Source of the DNA: DAOMOD01 sp035444205
GTDB taxonomy: Bacteria; Pseudomonadota; Gammaproteobacteria; Xanthomonadales; BPKI01
Length of the DNA: 12,673 nucleotides
Direction of reading: 5' to 3'
Assembly (NCBI GenBank): GCA_035444205.1
Contig: DAOMOD010000122.1
Coordinates: forward strand, 1 to 12,673
The notes under the pieces were generated by a model. That model was not told the origin of the DNA and did no database searches. It saw only the letters and a program-made list of their open reading frames with translations. Shown piece by piece: positions 7,278 to 12,673 of this stretch. Position 1 is the first letter of the stretch. Each line of letters begins with the position of its first letter. A program made the position numbers and the translations under genes.

Positions 7278-7312
7278 AGAGGCGCCGTAACCTGTCAGGC
7301 AGACGCTCCTCC

Positions 7313-7717
7313 TCATTGTTCCGCGCGCGGCTCCAGCAGCTCGGGCAGGCGATCGGTACTCCACCAGGGCTTGAGTTCGACGCGAAGGCGGCCGGCCTGC
7401 ACGGCCGGGTCGTTCGCGACCAGTGCCTCGGCCTCCTCGACGCTGTCGACATCGAGCACGAAGATGCCACGAAGGTCACCGCCATCGGCGAACGGACCGG
7501 CAATGACCAGTTTCTTCTCCTGCGCCAGGCGGTTGATCGTGGCCATGTGGCCACGCTGGATCTCCGCCAGCGCCTCGGCGTCGTGATCGCCGGCACGCTC
7601 GCCGCGCCAAAGCAGCACGACCACGTACTTCTTCATCCCTTCGGGCATGCCCGAGGACTGCGTCAGCGCCTGATGCGCGAACAGCGACAGGCAGATCATC
7701 ATCAGCATGCGTTTCAC
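7313..7717 (-). CDS. Exported YCII-domain protein
   Basis: A 134-residue protein. It begins at GTG 7717 (MKRMLMMICLSLFAHQALTQ), a signal peptide, then carries one YCII-like domain: 'KKYVVVLLWRGERA', the central His in 'EIQRGHMATINRLAQEKKLV', then IAGPFADGGDLRGIFVLD, 'VDSVEEAEALVANDPAVQAG' and RLRVELKPWW. YCII domains are small ferredoxin-like folds with a conserved His and Asp; most act in the cytosol and few have known chemistry. The GTG start overlaps the stop of the upstream membrane-protein gene as GTGA, so the two are probably translationally coupled. A later ATG at 7708 would leave too long a gap to the ribosome-binding site. It ends 35 bases from the convergent amidohydrolase. The role is unknown; a periplasmic small-molecule enzyme is a guess. 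Confidence 0.85.
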   Translation of the reverse strand: MKRMLMMICLSLFAHQALTQSSGMPEGMKKYVVVLLWRGERAGDHDAEALAEIQRGHMATINRLAQEKKLVIAGPFADGGDLRGIFVLDVDSVEEAEALVANDPAVQAGRLRVELKPWWSTDRLPELLEPRAEQ

Positions 7718-8967
7718 ATTGATTCCTCCACGACACGCCTCATCGGCTGCGCACGCAGGTAGGTGAGGCTGCGCCACAGCCACTCCGCCGGGCCGAAACG
7801 GTAGCGCGTCAGCCACCAGCGGCTGAGTTGTACCTGCAAGGCGAAGAACACCACGGCGAGGATCGGCATCAGCCAACGCGGCACCTGGCCGTACAGGCCG
7901 AGGCCGTAGCCATAGAACATCCAGGTCCAGAACAGGGACTGCCCCAGGTAATTGGTAAGCGCCATGCGCCCGGCCGGAGCCAGCCAGCGCAAGCGCCTGC
8001 CCCATTCGCGCTGTCCCAGCAGCAATACGATGGTCGACAGGTAGCCGAGGCAGAGCAGCAGGTTGCCTGCGGTGGCGAACGTATTGGCAGCAGCCATGCG
8101 CAGCGTCGGCAGCATGAAGTTCTCGCCGAGCATCAGGTACGTGGCCACGGCGCTCAGTGCCAGACCCACAGCCAGTCCCACGCCACAAAGGCGACGGAAG
8201 AACGGACGATGCGCTTCGCTCTCGGCGATCACGCCGGAACGCATGAACCACGCACCGATCAGGAAGTAGCCGAAGATGGTGAGGCCGAATATGGGAGTCG
8301 ACGACATCATGAAGGCGAGATCGTCGCGGCGCACTGCATTCACTTCGGAGAAGCTGCCCTCGCGCAGGATCCGATCGGCCTCGTCCAGGCTTGCCGCCTG
8401 TTCCACGGAATGCTGCTCGAAACTCTCGGCCATTGCGCCGGACCCGTCCTGGCTGGCGATGCCCCAGGCCAGCAGCCACATGAACAACACCGGCAGGACC
8501 ATGAGGCTGAGGCCCCATTTGGGCAGGCGGCTCACCGGCGTACGCCGGAAGAACAACAGCAACACGATGCCGAACAGCGCGTAGCTGACCAGGATATCGC
8601 CCGACCAGATCAGCAGCGCATGCACCAGCCCGATACCGAGCAGCGCCAGAATACGCCGCAGGTAGGTCATGAAAAAGCCGCCGCGTTCCACGCCCCGCGC
8701 CAGCATGACCGCGAAGCCCATGCCGAACAGCATCGAGAACAGGCTGTAGAACTTGCCCTGCGCAAACACCTGGGTGGCGATTCCGACCATGCGGTCGACG
8801 CCGACGAGTTCCGGATCGAGCCCCATCACCACGGCCTGGATCGGCCGCGTGAAGAACTCGAAGTTGACCAGCAGGATGCCCAGCAGGGCGAAGCCGCGAA
8901 GGACATCCAGCGCTTCGATGCGCTGGCCGGCCGCGACCGGCTCCATACGCAATGGCTGATCGTTCAT
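7714..8967 (-). CDS. DUF418 (YeiB-type) multi-pass membrane protein
   Basis: A 417-residue inner-membrane protein. The opening 'RIEALDVLRGFALLGILLVN' (residues 16-35) and the C-terminal 'RFGPAEWLWRSLTYLRAQPM' followed by RR are hallmarks of the DUF418/YeiB family, distant relatives of membrane acyltransferase-type proteins. About ten hydrophobic segments are visible, for example 'FYSLFSMLFGMGFAVMLA', 'ILALLGIGLVHALLIWSGDI', 'WGLSLMVLPVLFMWLLAWGI' and 'LMPILAVVFFALQVQL'. A polar loop at roughly 180-225 (SFEQHSVEQAASLDEADRIL) separates the two halves. The biochemical role of the family is not established; an envelope-related transport or acylation role is inferred only. ATG 8967 has an AGGGGA Shine-Dalgarno. 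It follows the slyD-like gene by 134 bases on the same strand and is coupled to the YCII gene by a 4-base overlap. Confidence 0.9.
   Translation of the reverse strand: MNDQPLRMEPVAAGQRIEALDVLRGFALLGILLVNFEFFTRPIQAVVMGLDPELVGVDRMVGIATQVFAQGKFYSLFSMLFGMGFAVMLARGVERGGFFMTYLRRILALLGIGLVHALLIWSGDILVSYALFGIVLLLFFRRTPVSRLPKWGLSLMVLPVLFMWLLAWGIASQDGSGAMAESFEQHSVEQAASLDEADRILREGSFSEVNAVRRDDLAFMMSSTPIFGLTIFGYFLIGAWFMRSGVIAESEAHRPFFRRLCGVGLAVGLALSAVATYLMLGENFMLPTLRMAAANTFATAGNLLLCLGYLSTIVLLLGQREWGRRLRWLAPAGRMALTNYLGQSLFWTWMFYGYGLGLYGQVPRWLMPILAVVFFALQVQLSRWWLTRYRFGPAEWLWRSLTYLRAQPMRRVVEESM
7725..7729 (-). promoter_or_regulatory. Shine-Dalgarno deciding the GTG start of the YCII gene
   Basis: Minus strand GGAGG, seven bases before GTG 7717 and inside the last codons of the DUF418 gene. 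It fixes the GTG rather than the ATG at 7708 as the start, and shows why the pair can be translated in tandem. Confidence 0.7.
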
Positions 8968-9058
8968 GGTGTGCGTTCCCCTTCAGTCGCGGCGATGATG
9001 CTGGTAGCGCCACACCCCTGGAAAGGGCCGGAAGTCAGAATCGAGCCGCGAGCAAACT

Positions 9059-9074
9059 GCTGTCAGTTGACAGC
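9059..9074. promoter_or_regulatory. 16-base palindrome upstream of the DUF418 gene
   Basis: GCTGTCAGTTGACAGC is a perfect inverted repeat of 7 bp with a 2-base centre, 92 bases ahead of the DUF418 start in the gap after the slyD-like gene. Its symmetry and place suit an operator for a dimeric repressor, or a small hairpin. A CTGACA half on the minus strand could serve as a -35 element, but no strong -10 follows. The regulator is unknown. Confidence 0.35.
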
Positions 9075-9101
9075 TCGCTCCCGAGACGCCCGACCCCGCC
9101 C

Positions 9102-9581
9102 TCAATGCTCGTGCCCGCCCGGCCCGTGCGCATGCCCGTGCTCGATCTCTTCGGTGCTGGCCTCGCGTACGTCCACCACTTCGATATCGAAGGTGAGCGT
9201 CTTGCCCGCCATCGGGTGGTTGAGATCGAGGTCGACCACGCTCACGCCGACCTTGGCCACGGTGGCCATGCGCCGGCCCTGATTGGTTTCGATCATGATC
9301 TGCACGCCCGGCTGCAGATGCCCGCTGCCGCTGAAGCGCTTGCGCGGCACGCGCTGCACCAGTTGGTCGTGGCGCTCGCCGTAGGCCTTCTCGGGCGGGA
9401 CCGTGACCTCGAAGCGGTCGCCCACCGCGCGCCCCATCAGCGCCGCCTCGAGTCCGGGAATGATCCCGCTTGCACCGATCAGCGCGGACAGCGGCTCACG
9501 ACCGAAGGAACTCTCCAGCGCCTGGCCGCCCTCGCTGAGGGCGTAGTGGAACCGGACTACGGTGTTCTCGGCAACTTTCAT
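9102..9581 (-). CDS. slyD: FKBP-type prolyl isomerase, SlyD-like
   Basis: A 159-residue peptidyl-prolyl cis-trans isomerase/chaperone. It opens MKVAENTVVRFHYALSEG, as in SlyD, has the FKBP core with 'IIPGLEAALMGRAVGDRFEV' (40-59), AYGERHDQLVQRVPRKRF (66-83), the inserted chaperone (IF) domain in the flap at about 70-125, and returns to the core with 'NHPMAGKTLTFDIEVVDVRE' (121-140). The C-terminus ends 'HGHAHGPGGHEH', a short His-only version of the long His/Cys nickel-binding tail of E. coli SlyD (196 residues); metal binding is likely weaker. ATG 9581 is preferred over an upstream in-frame start at 9608 because GGAG lies 7 bases ahead and the family N-terminus starts here. It acts in the cytosol. 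It is divergent from the DUF2061 gene and may be read with the DUF418 gene. Confidence 0.92.
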   Translation of the reverse strand: MKVAENTVVRFHYALSEGGQALESSFGREPLSALIGASGIIPGLEAALMGRAVGDRFEVTVPPEKAYGERHDQLVQRVPRKRFSGSGHLQPGVQIMIETNQGRRMATVAKVGVSVVDLDLNHPMAGKTLTFDIEVVDVREASTEEIEHGHAHGPGGHEH

Positions 9582-9600
9582 GGCAACGCTCCGGAAAAGG

Positions 9601-9620
9601 GGCCGCAAGGGTACGCGGCC
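9601..9620. repeat. Short inverted repeat in the slyD-like leader
   Basis: GGCCGC (9601-9606) and GCGGCC (9615-9620) pair around an 8-base loop, 19 bases before the slyD-like ATG. It could form a leader hairpin, but such pairings are common in GC-rich DNA. Confidence 0.3.
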
Positions 9621-9739
9621 AGGTCCACTGCGTCACCTGAGCATGGCAATCGGATAGTCTGAATCTATCGTTCGTGATTGAACAATCGACTGGCGATCTT
9701 GCTGCGAATACCCATCATTCTTCCACGGAGGCACCCACC

Positions 9740-9937
9740 ATGAGCACGAGCGGCAGCTTCGCCCTCGTCCATTTCACCGTCGCGTTTGGCGTGACCAGGC
9801 TTGTGACCGGCAGCCTCGCGCTGGGCGGCCTGGTGGCACTCATTGAACCCATGGCCAACGCGGTGGCCTATCATGTGCACGAGAAAGCTTGGATCCGATT
9901 CGGCCAGCAGCGCGCCAGGGTGGCGGTAGCCGCCTGA
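9740..9937 (+). CDS. DUF2061 mini membrane protein
   Basis: A 65-residue protein. ATG 9740 is chosen because GGAGG at 9727-9731 precedes it by 8 bases; earlier in-frame starts would add a non-family extension. Nearly all of it is one DUF2061 unit: 'HFTVAFGVTRLVTGSLALGG' then 'LVALIEPMANAVAYHVHEKA' and W, with the family's TGS(L/V)xxGG turn and the 'EPxxNxVAYxxHExxW' second helix. Two hydrophobic helices place it in the inner membrane with a short basic C-tail (RFGQQRARVAVAA). DUF2061 proteins are widespread short membrane proteins; in some sulfur-assimilation operons one is fused or adjacent, but here there are no such neighbours. Function unknown. It heads a possible two-gene unit with the Cys-cluster protein 43 bases downstream. 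Confidence 0.88.
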   Translation: MSTSGSFALVHFTVAFGVTRLVTGSLALGGLVALIEPMANAVAYHVHEKAWIRFGQQRARVAVAA

Positions 9938-9980
9938 GTCTTCGCGGTCCGGCAACCACCCGAAGCCTTCCGGACTCCCC

Positions 9981-10280
9981 ATGCACGAAGACGACCCTGC
10001 GTTCGAGGAAGCCGCCCGCCAGGCGGTCGAAATGGCCAACCGCATCGCTGAACAGTTCCCCGATACGGACCTGCGCGATATCGCCGACGGCCTGCTTTCC
10101 GGCGCCATCCATTACTGGCTGTACGCGCGCCAGCCCTGCGAGGATCCGGCCTGCCCGGACTGCGCCGACATCGCCACCGCCGAACTGCGCACCGCCAGCC
10201 TTATCGACCACGCCCGCGACTTCGCGCAGACCAGCGACTACTTCCACAGCCCGACCGACCACAACGTCGGCCGGGCGTGA
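9981..10280 (+). CDS. Small Cys-cluster protein of unknown function
   Basis: A 99-residue, acidic, soluble protein that I do not recognise as a named family. ATG 9981 has only a weak purine stretch upstream, which fits translation after the DUF2061 gene 43 bases before it. Residues 5-45 look alpha-helical and amphipathic (FEEAARQAVEMANRIAEQFP, then RDIADGLLSGAIHYWLYAR). They lead to a compact cysteine set, C53-x4-C58-x2-C61 in QPCEDPACPDCAD, with H44 and the C-terminal histidines (H77, H89, H94) nearby as possible extra ligands. A second helix follows (IATAELRTASLIDHARDF). Zinc binding or an Fe-S site is possible but unproven. The frame has good coding character and ends just before the large palindrome. 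No signal peptide. Confidence 0.72.
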   Translation: MHEDDPAFEEAARQAVEMANRIAEQFPDTDLRDIADGLLSGAIHYWLYARQPCEDPACPDCADIATAELRTASLIDHARDFAQTSDYFHSPTDHNVGRA

Positions 10281-10306
10281 GCAGGAGTCCGCATACGCAC
10301 GTCCCC

Positions 10307-10368
10307 CGTAGGAGCGCACCCTGTGCGCGACCCATGGGGTACGGTCGCGCACAGGGTGCGCTCCTACG
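10307..10368. repeat. Perfect 26-bp inverted repeat (GTAGGAGCG type)
   Basis: The left arm 10307-10332 (beginning CGTAGGAGCGCACCCTG) and right arm 10343-10368 (ending CGCTCCTACG) are exact reverse complements over 26 bp, around a 10-base loop (10333-10342). Repeats with a GTAGGAGCG edge are, to my knowledge, frequent REP-like elements in Xanthomonadaceae and Pseudomonas genomes. It lies between the Cys-cluster gene (+) and the Trp-rich secreted gene (-), which converge. Neither side is followed by a T run, so it is not a canonical intrinsic terminator, though it could block read-through or protect 3' ends. Confidence 0.9.
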
Positions 10369-10500
10369 AAAAGCCCGTATCTCGCACAGCCGTTCGCAGT
10401 TGAGCCTGTCCTGAACTGGATCCGGGAAGGGTTGAGGGACATGCGGGCTAGCCGCTCCTGCCGGGTCAAGGCATGGCACTGCGACCTTGCGCAATCGATC

Positions 10501-11403
10501 TCAACGCCTGCGCAGATGCGAGTGGAAGGCGTCGATGCCGTCCTTCTCAAGCCGCGCCATGACACGCTGACGGAAGGCGGAAGGCTGCCCGGCATTGGAC
10601 TTCGGCGCATACACGCCGACTGCATCGAGTTCGCCCAGGCTGCGGTACTTGGTACCGGTGAATGGAAGAAGGTCCGTCACTTCCTCGTCGGTGATGCTGT
10701 CGACCAACACCCAGATGCCGCGCATCGGGCGGCTGTCCTTGACGCCGTGAAACACAGCCGCCACCAGATCAATGTTGGGCTGGTTCGTTTCCATCACCAG
10801 CACGATGACCGGCTCGGCGACCACGTACACCGCCACGATCTCGCGCCCGCTGGCCGGCTCGACGCCGAACACCAGACCGCCATCGCCCAGGGGAATGGCC
10901 TCCTCCTCGAACAGACCCAGTGCACCGATCACGTCGAGATTGGCGTCGATGAAGGAGAACGCCCACAACCCCTGCAGGGCGTCGCCACGCTGCGGATAGG
11001 CATACATGAATGGCACCAGCGTGCGCTGCTGTCCGGCCGCGTTCACCAGAATGCGGTCGATGCCGTCGCCCTGCTCGTGGCGAAAGGTCAGCGCGCCCGC
11101 CGACTGCGCCGGCTGGCCGCGCACCGAGCGCGCCAGTGTGGCGGTGAATTGCGCCACGTAGATGTCCTCGGAAGCATCCGGACCGCGAATCACGCTGTAG
11201 CTCGGAACCCCGGCCGCGGTGAAGAACGTCGGTTGGTTGTTGGCTTCATAGGTGTACCAGGCGAGGAATACGACGTCGTTCTGCCGGTCGATGGACCAGC
11301 CCTCGCCATTGAACGCAGGATCCCAGTAGAAGCTGTTGGCATCGACGCGCATGGCGGACAGCGCAAGCAGCAGTACGCATGCAATCTGAACAAGTCGGGT
11401 CAT
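10501..11403 (-). CDS. Secreted protein with Trp-rich N-terminal motif
   Basis: A 300-residue protein with a signal peptide (MTRLVQIACVLLLALSAMRV, cleavage near DAN). The mature N-terminus 'SFYWDPAFNGEGWSIDRQND' then 'VVFLAWYTYEANNQPTFFTA' matches, from memory, a segment repeated in many exported Xanthomonadales proteins ('W-NP-SG-G-----WFTYD--G-P-W'). After it come strand-rich stretches (SAGALTFRHEQGDGIDRILV; QGLWAFSFIDANLDVIGALG) suggesting a beta-sheet fold, and a basic C-terminus 'FRQRVMARLEKDGIDAFHSH' with LRRR. No catalytic motif is evident. ATG 11403 has only a weak GAGAA stretch upstream. It is 61 bases downstream of the exported RidA-family gene on the same strand and may be its operon partner. 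Likely periplasmic, surface or secreted; function unknown. Confidence 0.8.
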   Translation of the reverse strand: MTRLVQIACVLLLALSAMRVDANSFYWDPAFNGEGWSIDRQNDVVFLAWYTYEANNQPTFFTAAGVPSYSVIRGPDASEDIYVAQFTATLARSVRGQPAQSAGALTFRHEQGDGIDRILVNAAGQQRTLVPFMYAYPQRGDALQGLWAFSFIDANLDVIGALGLFEEEAIPLGDGGLVFGVEPASGREIVAVYVVAEPVIVLVMETNQPNIDLVAAVFHGVKDSRPMRGIWVLVDSITDEEVTDLLPFTGTKYRSLGELDAVGVYAPKSNAGQPSAFRQRVMARLEKDGIDAFHSHLRRR

Positions 11404-11464
11404 GGCTGTGATTCTCGAATGGTGGTCGACATCATCAAGCAACGTGAAATCGAATGATCGGGGG

Positions 11465-11929
11465 TCAGGGCGGATTCGCACCGGCTGGCATGGCCGCCAT
11501 GCACTCCACTTCCACGCGCGCACCGGCCACCAGCTGCACCCCGCCGAAAGCGCTGCGCGCAGGAAAACTTTCCTTGAAGTACCCGGCATAGACCTTGTTG
11601 AACGCCGGCCATTCGGCGATGTCGGCCAGCATCACCAGGCATTTCACCACGTGCTCGAAACCAAGGCCGTGGCGACCCAGGATGGCGCCGATGTTGTCCA
11701 TGGTCTGGCGCGTTTCCGCTTCGATGCCGCCCTCGGCAAGTCCAGCGCCAGGCACGAAGCCGAGCTGACCGGAAAGCAGCAGCAGATCACCCGCGCGCAC
11801 CGCCTCGGACAGGGGAATGCCGCGTGCGGCAAAGTCTTCGGAGCGATGAAACTCGACCCCTGTGCGATCGGCACGGGCGTCGACGGCCAGGAGCGGAAGA
11901 AGCAGCACGGCCAGCAGGTAGCGAAGCAT
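11465..11929 (-). CDS. Exported RidA (YjgF/UK114) family protein
   Basis: A 154-residue protein. The first 20 residues (MLRYLLAVLLLPLLAVDARA) are a signal peptide, after which a single RidA domain follows: LLLLSGQLGFVPG (49-61), 'GGIEAETRQTMDNIGAILGR' (67-86), HVVKCLVMLADIAEW (93-107), then FPARSAFGGVQL and ARVEVECMA. R125 in PARS aligns with Arg105 of E. coli RidA, which binds the carboxylate of the enamine/imine, and E140 aligns with Glu120. The site therefore looks competent for hydrolysing 2-aminoacrylate-like intermediates to 2-oxo acids and ammonia. RidA normally works in the cytosol, so an exported copy is unusual; a periplasmic role against imines made by membrane-bound oxidases is an inference. 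The YkvA-like gene ends 26 bases upstream, suggesting an operon. Confidence 0.88.
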   Translation of the reverse strand: MLRYLLAVLLLPLLAVDARADRTGVEFHRSEDFAARGIPLSEAVRAGDLLLLSGQLGFVPGAGLAEGGIEAETRQTMDNIGAILGRHGLGFEHVVKCLVMLADIAEWPAFNKVYAGYFKESFPARSAFGGVQLVAGARVEVECMAAMPAGANPP

Positions 11930-11955
11930 CGATGGGGACTCCGGTTGCAGTGGAT

Positions 11956-12474
11956 TCAGGCGCTCTGCGTGCGCCGGCGCATGCGCTCGCGCAACTGTTC
12001 CCGCCGCCGCGCCATGGCGGCGGCGTGGGCAATGCGGGCGTCGCGTTGGCCAGGCACCGGACCCTGCGACGAACGGAAGGTGCAGAAGTCGCGATAGGCA
12101 TCGAGCAGATGCCGCTCGCGCCTGAGCAGCATCTCGATCACGATCACGTCGTCGAGCAGCCCGATGCCGCCGATATGGTCGGGAATCAGATCCTCGGGAT
12201 CGCTGAAATAGGCCAGCGCCCTGAGCACCTCCGAGCGTTCTTCGGCGGGCAGCGCCCACGCCTCGTCCTCCAGCATGTCGATCAGATGATGGATCTGGAC
12301 GATTCGCTCGCGCACGTAGCGCGGCGCCGTTTCCAGCGGCAGGTCCTGCAGCGCATGACGCGCCGCATCGAGGATGTCCGACTCTTCCGCCGTGCGCGCG
12401 CAATCGCTGGCGCGCTGCAGGGCAGCTTCGAAGCGTTGCAGATCTTCGGGATCGAGCTCGATGACGATGCGCAT
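11956..12474 (-). CDS. YkvA/DUF1232-family protein
   Basis: A 172-residue protein. The centre carries the DUF1232 (YkvA) signature: 'ALAYFSDPEDLIPDHIGGIG' then LLDDVIVIEMLLR (residues 87-118), the pattern 'YFxxPxDLIPDxxxGxGLLDD', with flanking helices. The N-terminus (MRIVIELDPEDLQRFEAALQ) is a helix with a short strand ahead; a second helix set spans 50-85. The C-terminal 35 residues are strongly basic and helical (RIAHAAAMARRREQLRERMR, then RRTQSA), perhaps nucleic-acid or membrane contacting. The family's biochemical role is unsettled. ATG 12474 is the first of the frame; no strong Shine-Dalgarno. It is the promoter-proximal gene of a possible operon with the exported RidA and Trp-motif genes, and is divergent from the tRNA. 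Confidence 0.85.
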   Translation of the reverse strand: MRIVIELDPEDLQRFEAALQRASDCARTAEESDILDAARHALQDLPLETAPRYVRERIVQIHHLIDMLEDEAWALPAEERSEVLRALAYFSDPEDLIPDHIGGIGLLDDVIVIEMLLRRERHLLDAYRDFCTFRSSQGPVPGQRDARIAHAAAMARRREQLRERMRRRTQSA

Positions 12475-12593
12475 GGTGGGCCACTTTGCGGCGACGGGCC
12501 GCCCAGGTCAACGCGCAGCGGTGCGGATCCGGGCGCCGTGCGCCTCGACTGGAGCCGTCGGCCCAAGGACTGGCGGCACCCCCGGGCTGCCGC

Positions 12594-12599
12594 TATCAT
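12594..12599 (+). promoter_or_regulatory. Possible -10 box of the tRNA promoter
   Basis: TATCAT, five of six to TATAAT, ends 13 bases before the tRNA and is followed by a GC-rich stretch (GTGCGGC) like the discriminator of stringently controlled stable-RNA promoters. The -35 position (12571-12576, TGGCGG) is a poor match. Confidence 0.45.
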
Positions 12600-12612
12600 G
12601 TGCGGCTTGTGT

Positions 12613-12673
<61 letters not shown>

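Noticed and set aside
7278..7312. Possible bidirectional terminator between the amidohydrolase and YCII genes
   Set aside because: Only CCTG-T-CAGG and scattered pairings are present, without a stable GC stem or T run.
7828..9282. Very long plus-strand open frame (about 480 codons) opposite DUF418 and SlyD
   Set aside because: The product is Gln/His/Arg-rich with no hydrophobic or domain pattern, and both opposite genes are clearly real; a codon-bias shadow.
9653..9669. GATAG/CTATC inverted repeat between the slyD-like and DUF2061 genes
   Set aside because: Five base pairs with a 7-base loop is expected by chance; no supporting promoter elements.
10399..10440. GTTGAGCCTGTCCTGAAC and following bases, resembling a widespread GTTGAGCCTGTCGAAC-type repeat
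   Set aside because: Only a partial resemblance from memory and no second arm visible here; not enough to call a repeat.

Overview
The window is high-GC bacterial DNA, dense with genes and with no phage, transposase or CRISPR signal. Several signs point to a gammaproteobacterium of the Xanthomonadales/Lysobacterales: a long perfect palindrome built on the GTAGGAGCG theme, secreted proteins of a style common in that order (an N-terminal Trp/Tyr-rich 'WDPAFNGEGW...WYTYEANNQP' segment in one, a C-terminal 'IFANGFE' tail in another), and housekeeping genes of gammaproteobacterial type. This placement is inference, not a search result. A run of 21 N at 3051-3071 shows a draft assembly, and the first CDS and last tRNA are cut by the window edges.

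Layout. 1-519 (+): C-terminal part of an Atm1-type ABC exporter. 644-1432 (-): N-formylglutamate deformylase (HutG family). 1695-2132 (+): small secreted protein of unknown function. About 2140-2336 (-): what looks like a decayed kinase fragment. 2347-2922 (-): secreted, probably carbohydrate-binding-like protein ending in IFANGFE. 3131-5748 (-): a two-gene unit, a DadA-family D-amino-acid dehydrogenase followed by glutathione reductase, coupled by an ATGA overlap. 5928-7277 (+): exported metal-dependent amidohydrolase, divergent from the dehydrogenase. 7313-9581 (-): SlyD-like FKBP prolyl isomerase, then a DUF418/YeiB-type membrane protein, then an exported YCII-domain protein coupled to it by a GTGA overlap. 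9740-10280 (+): a DUF2061 mini membrane protein and a small Cys-cluster protein. 10307-10368: a perfect 26-bp inverted repeat between convergent genes. 10501-12474 (-): a YkvA/DUF1232 protein, an exported RidA-family protein and a secreted Trp-rich-motif protein, possibly one operon. 12613-12673 (+): 5' part of tRNA-Ala(CGC).

How it fits together. Most genes are small metabolic, redox or envelope functions (formylglutamate hydrolysis, D-amino-acid oxidation, glutathione reduction, reactive-enamine removal, prolyl isomerisation). I see no single dedicated pathway and no convincing new defence or secretion system. The more unusual points are the two normally cytosolic small domains (RidA, YCII) carrying signal peptides, the dadA-like/gor coupling, the near-leaderless start of the dehydrogenase, the kinase remnant, and several secreted or Cys-containing small proteins with no recognised function.
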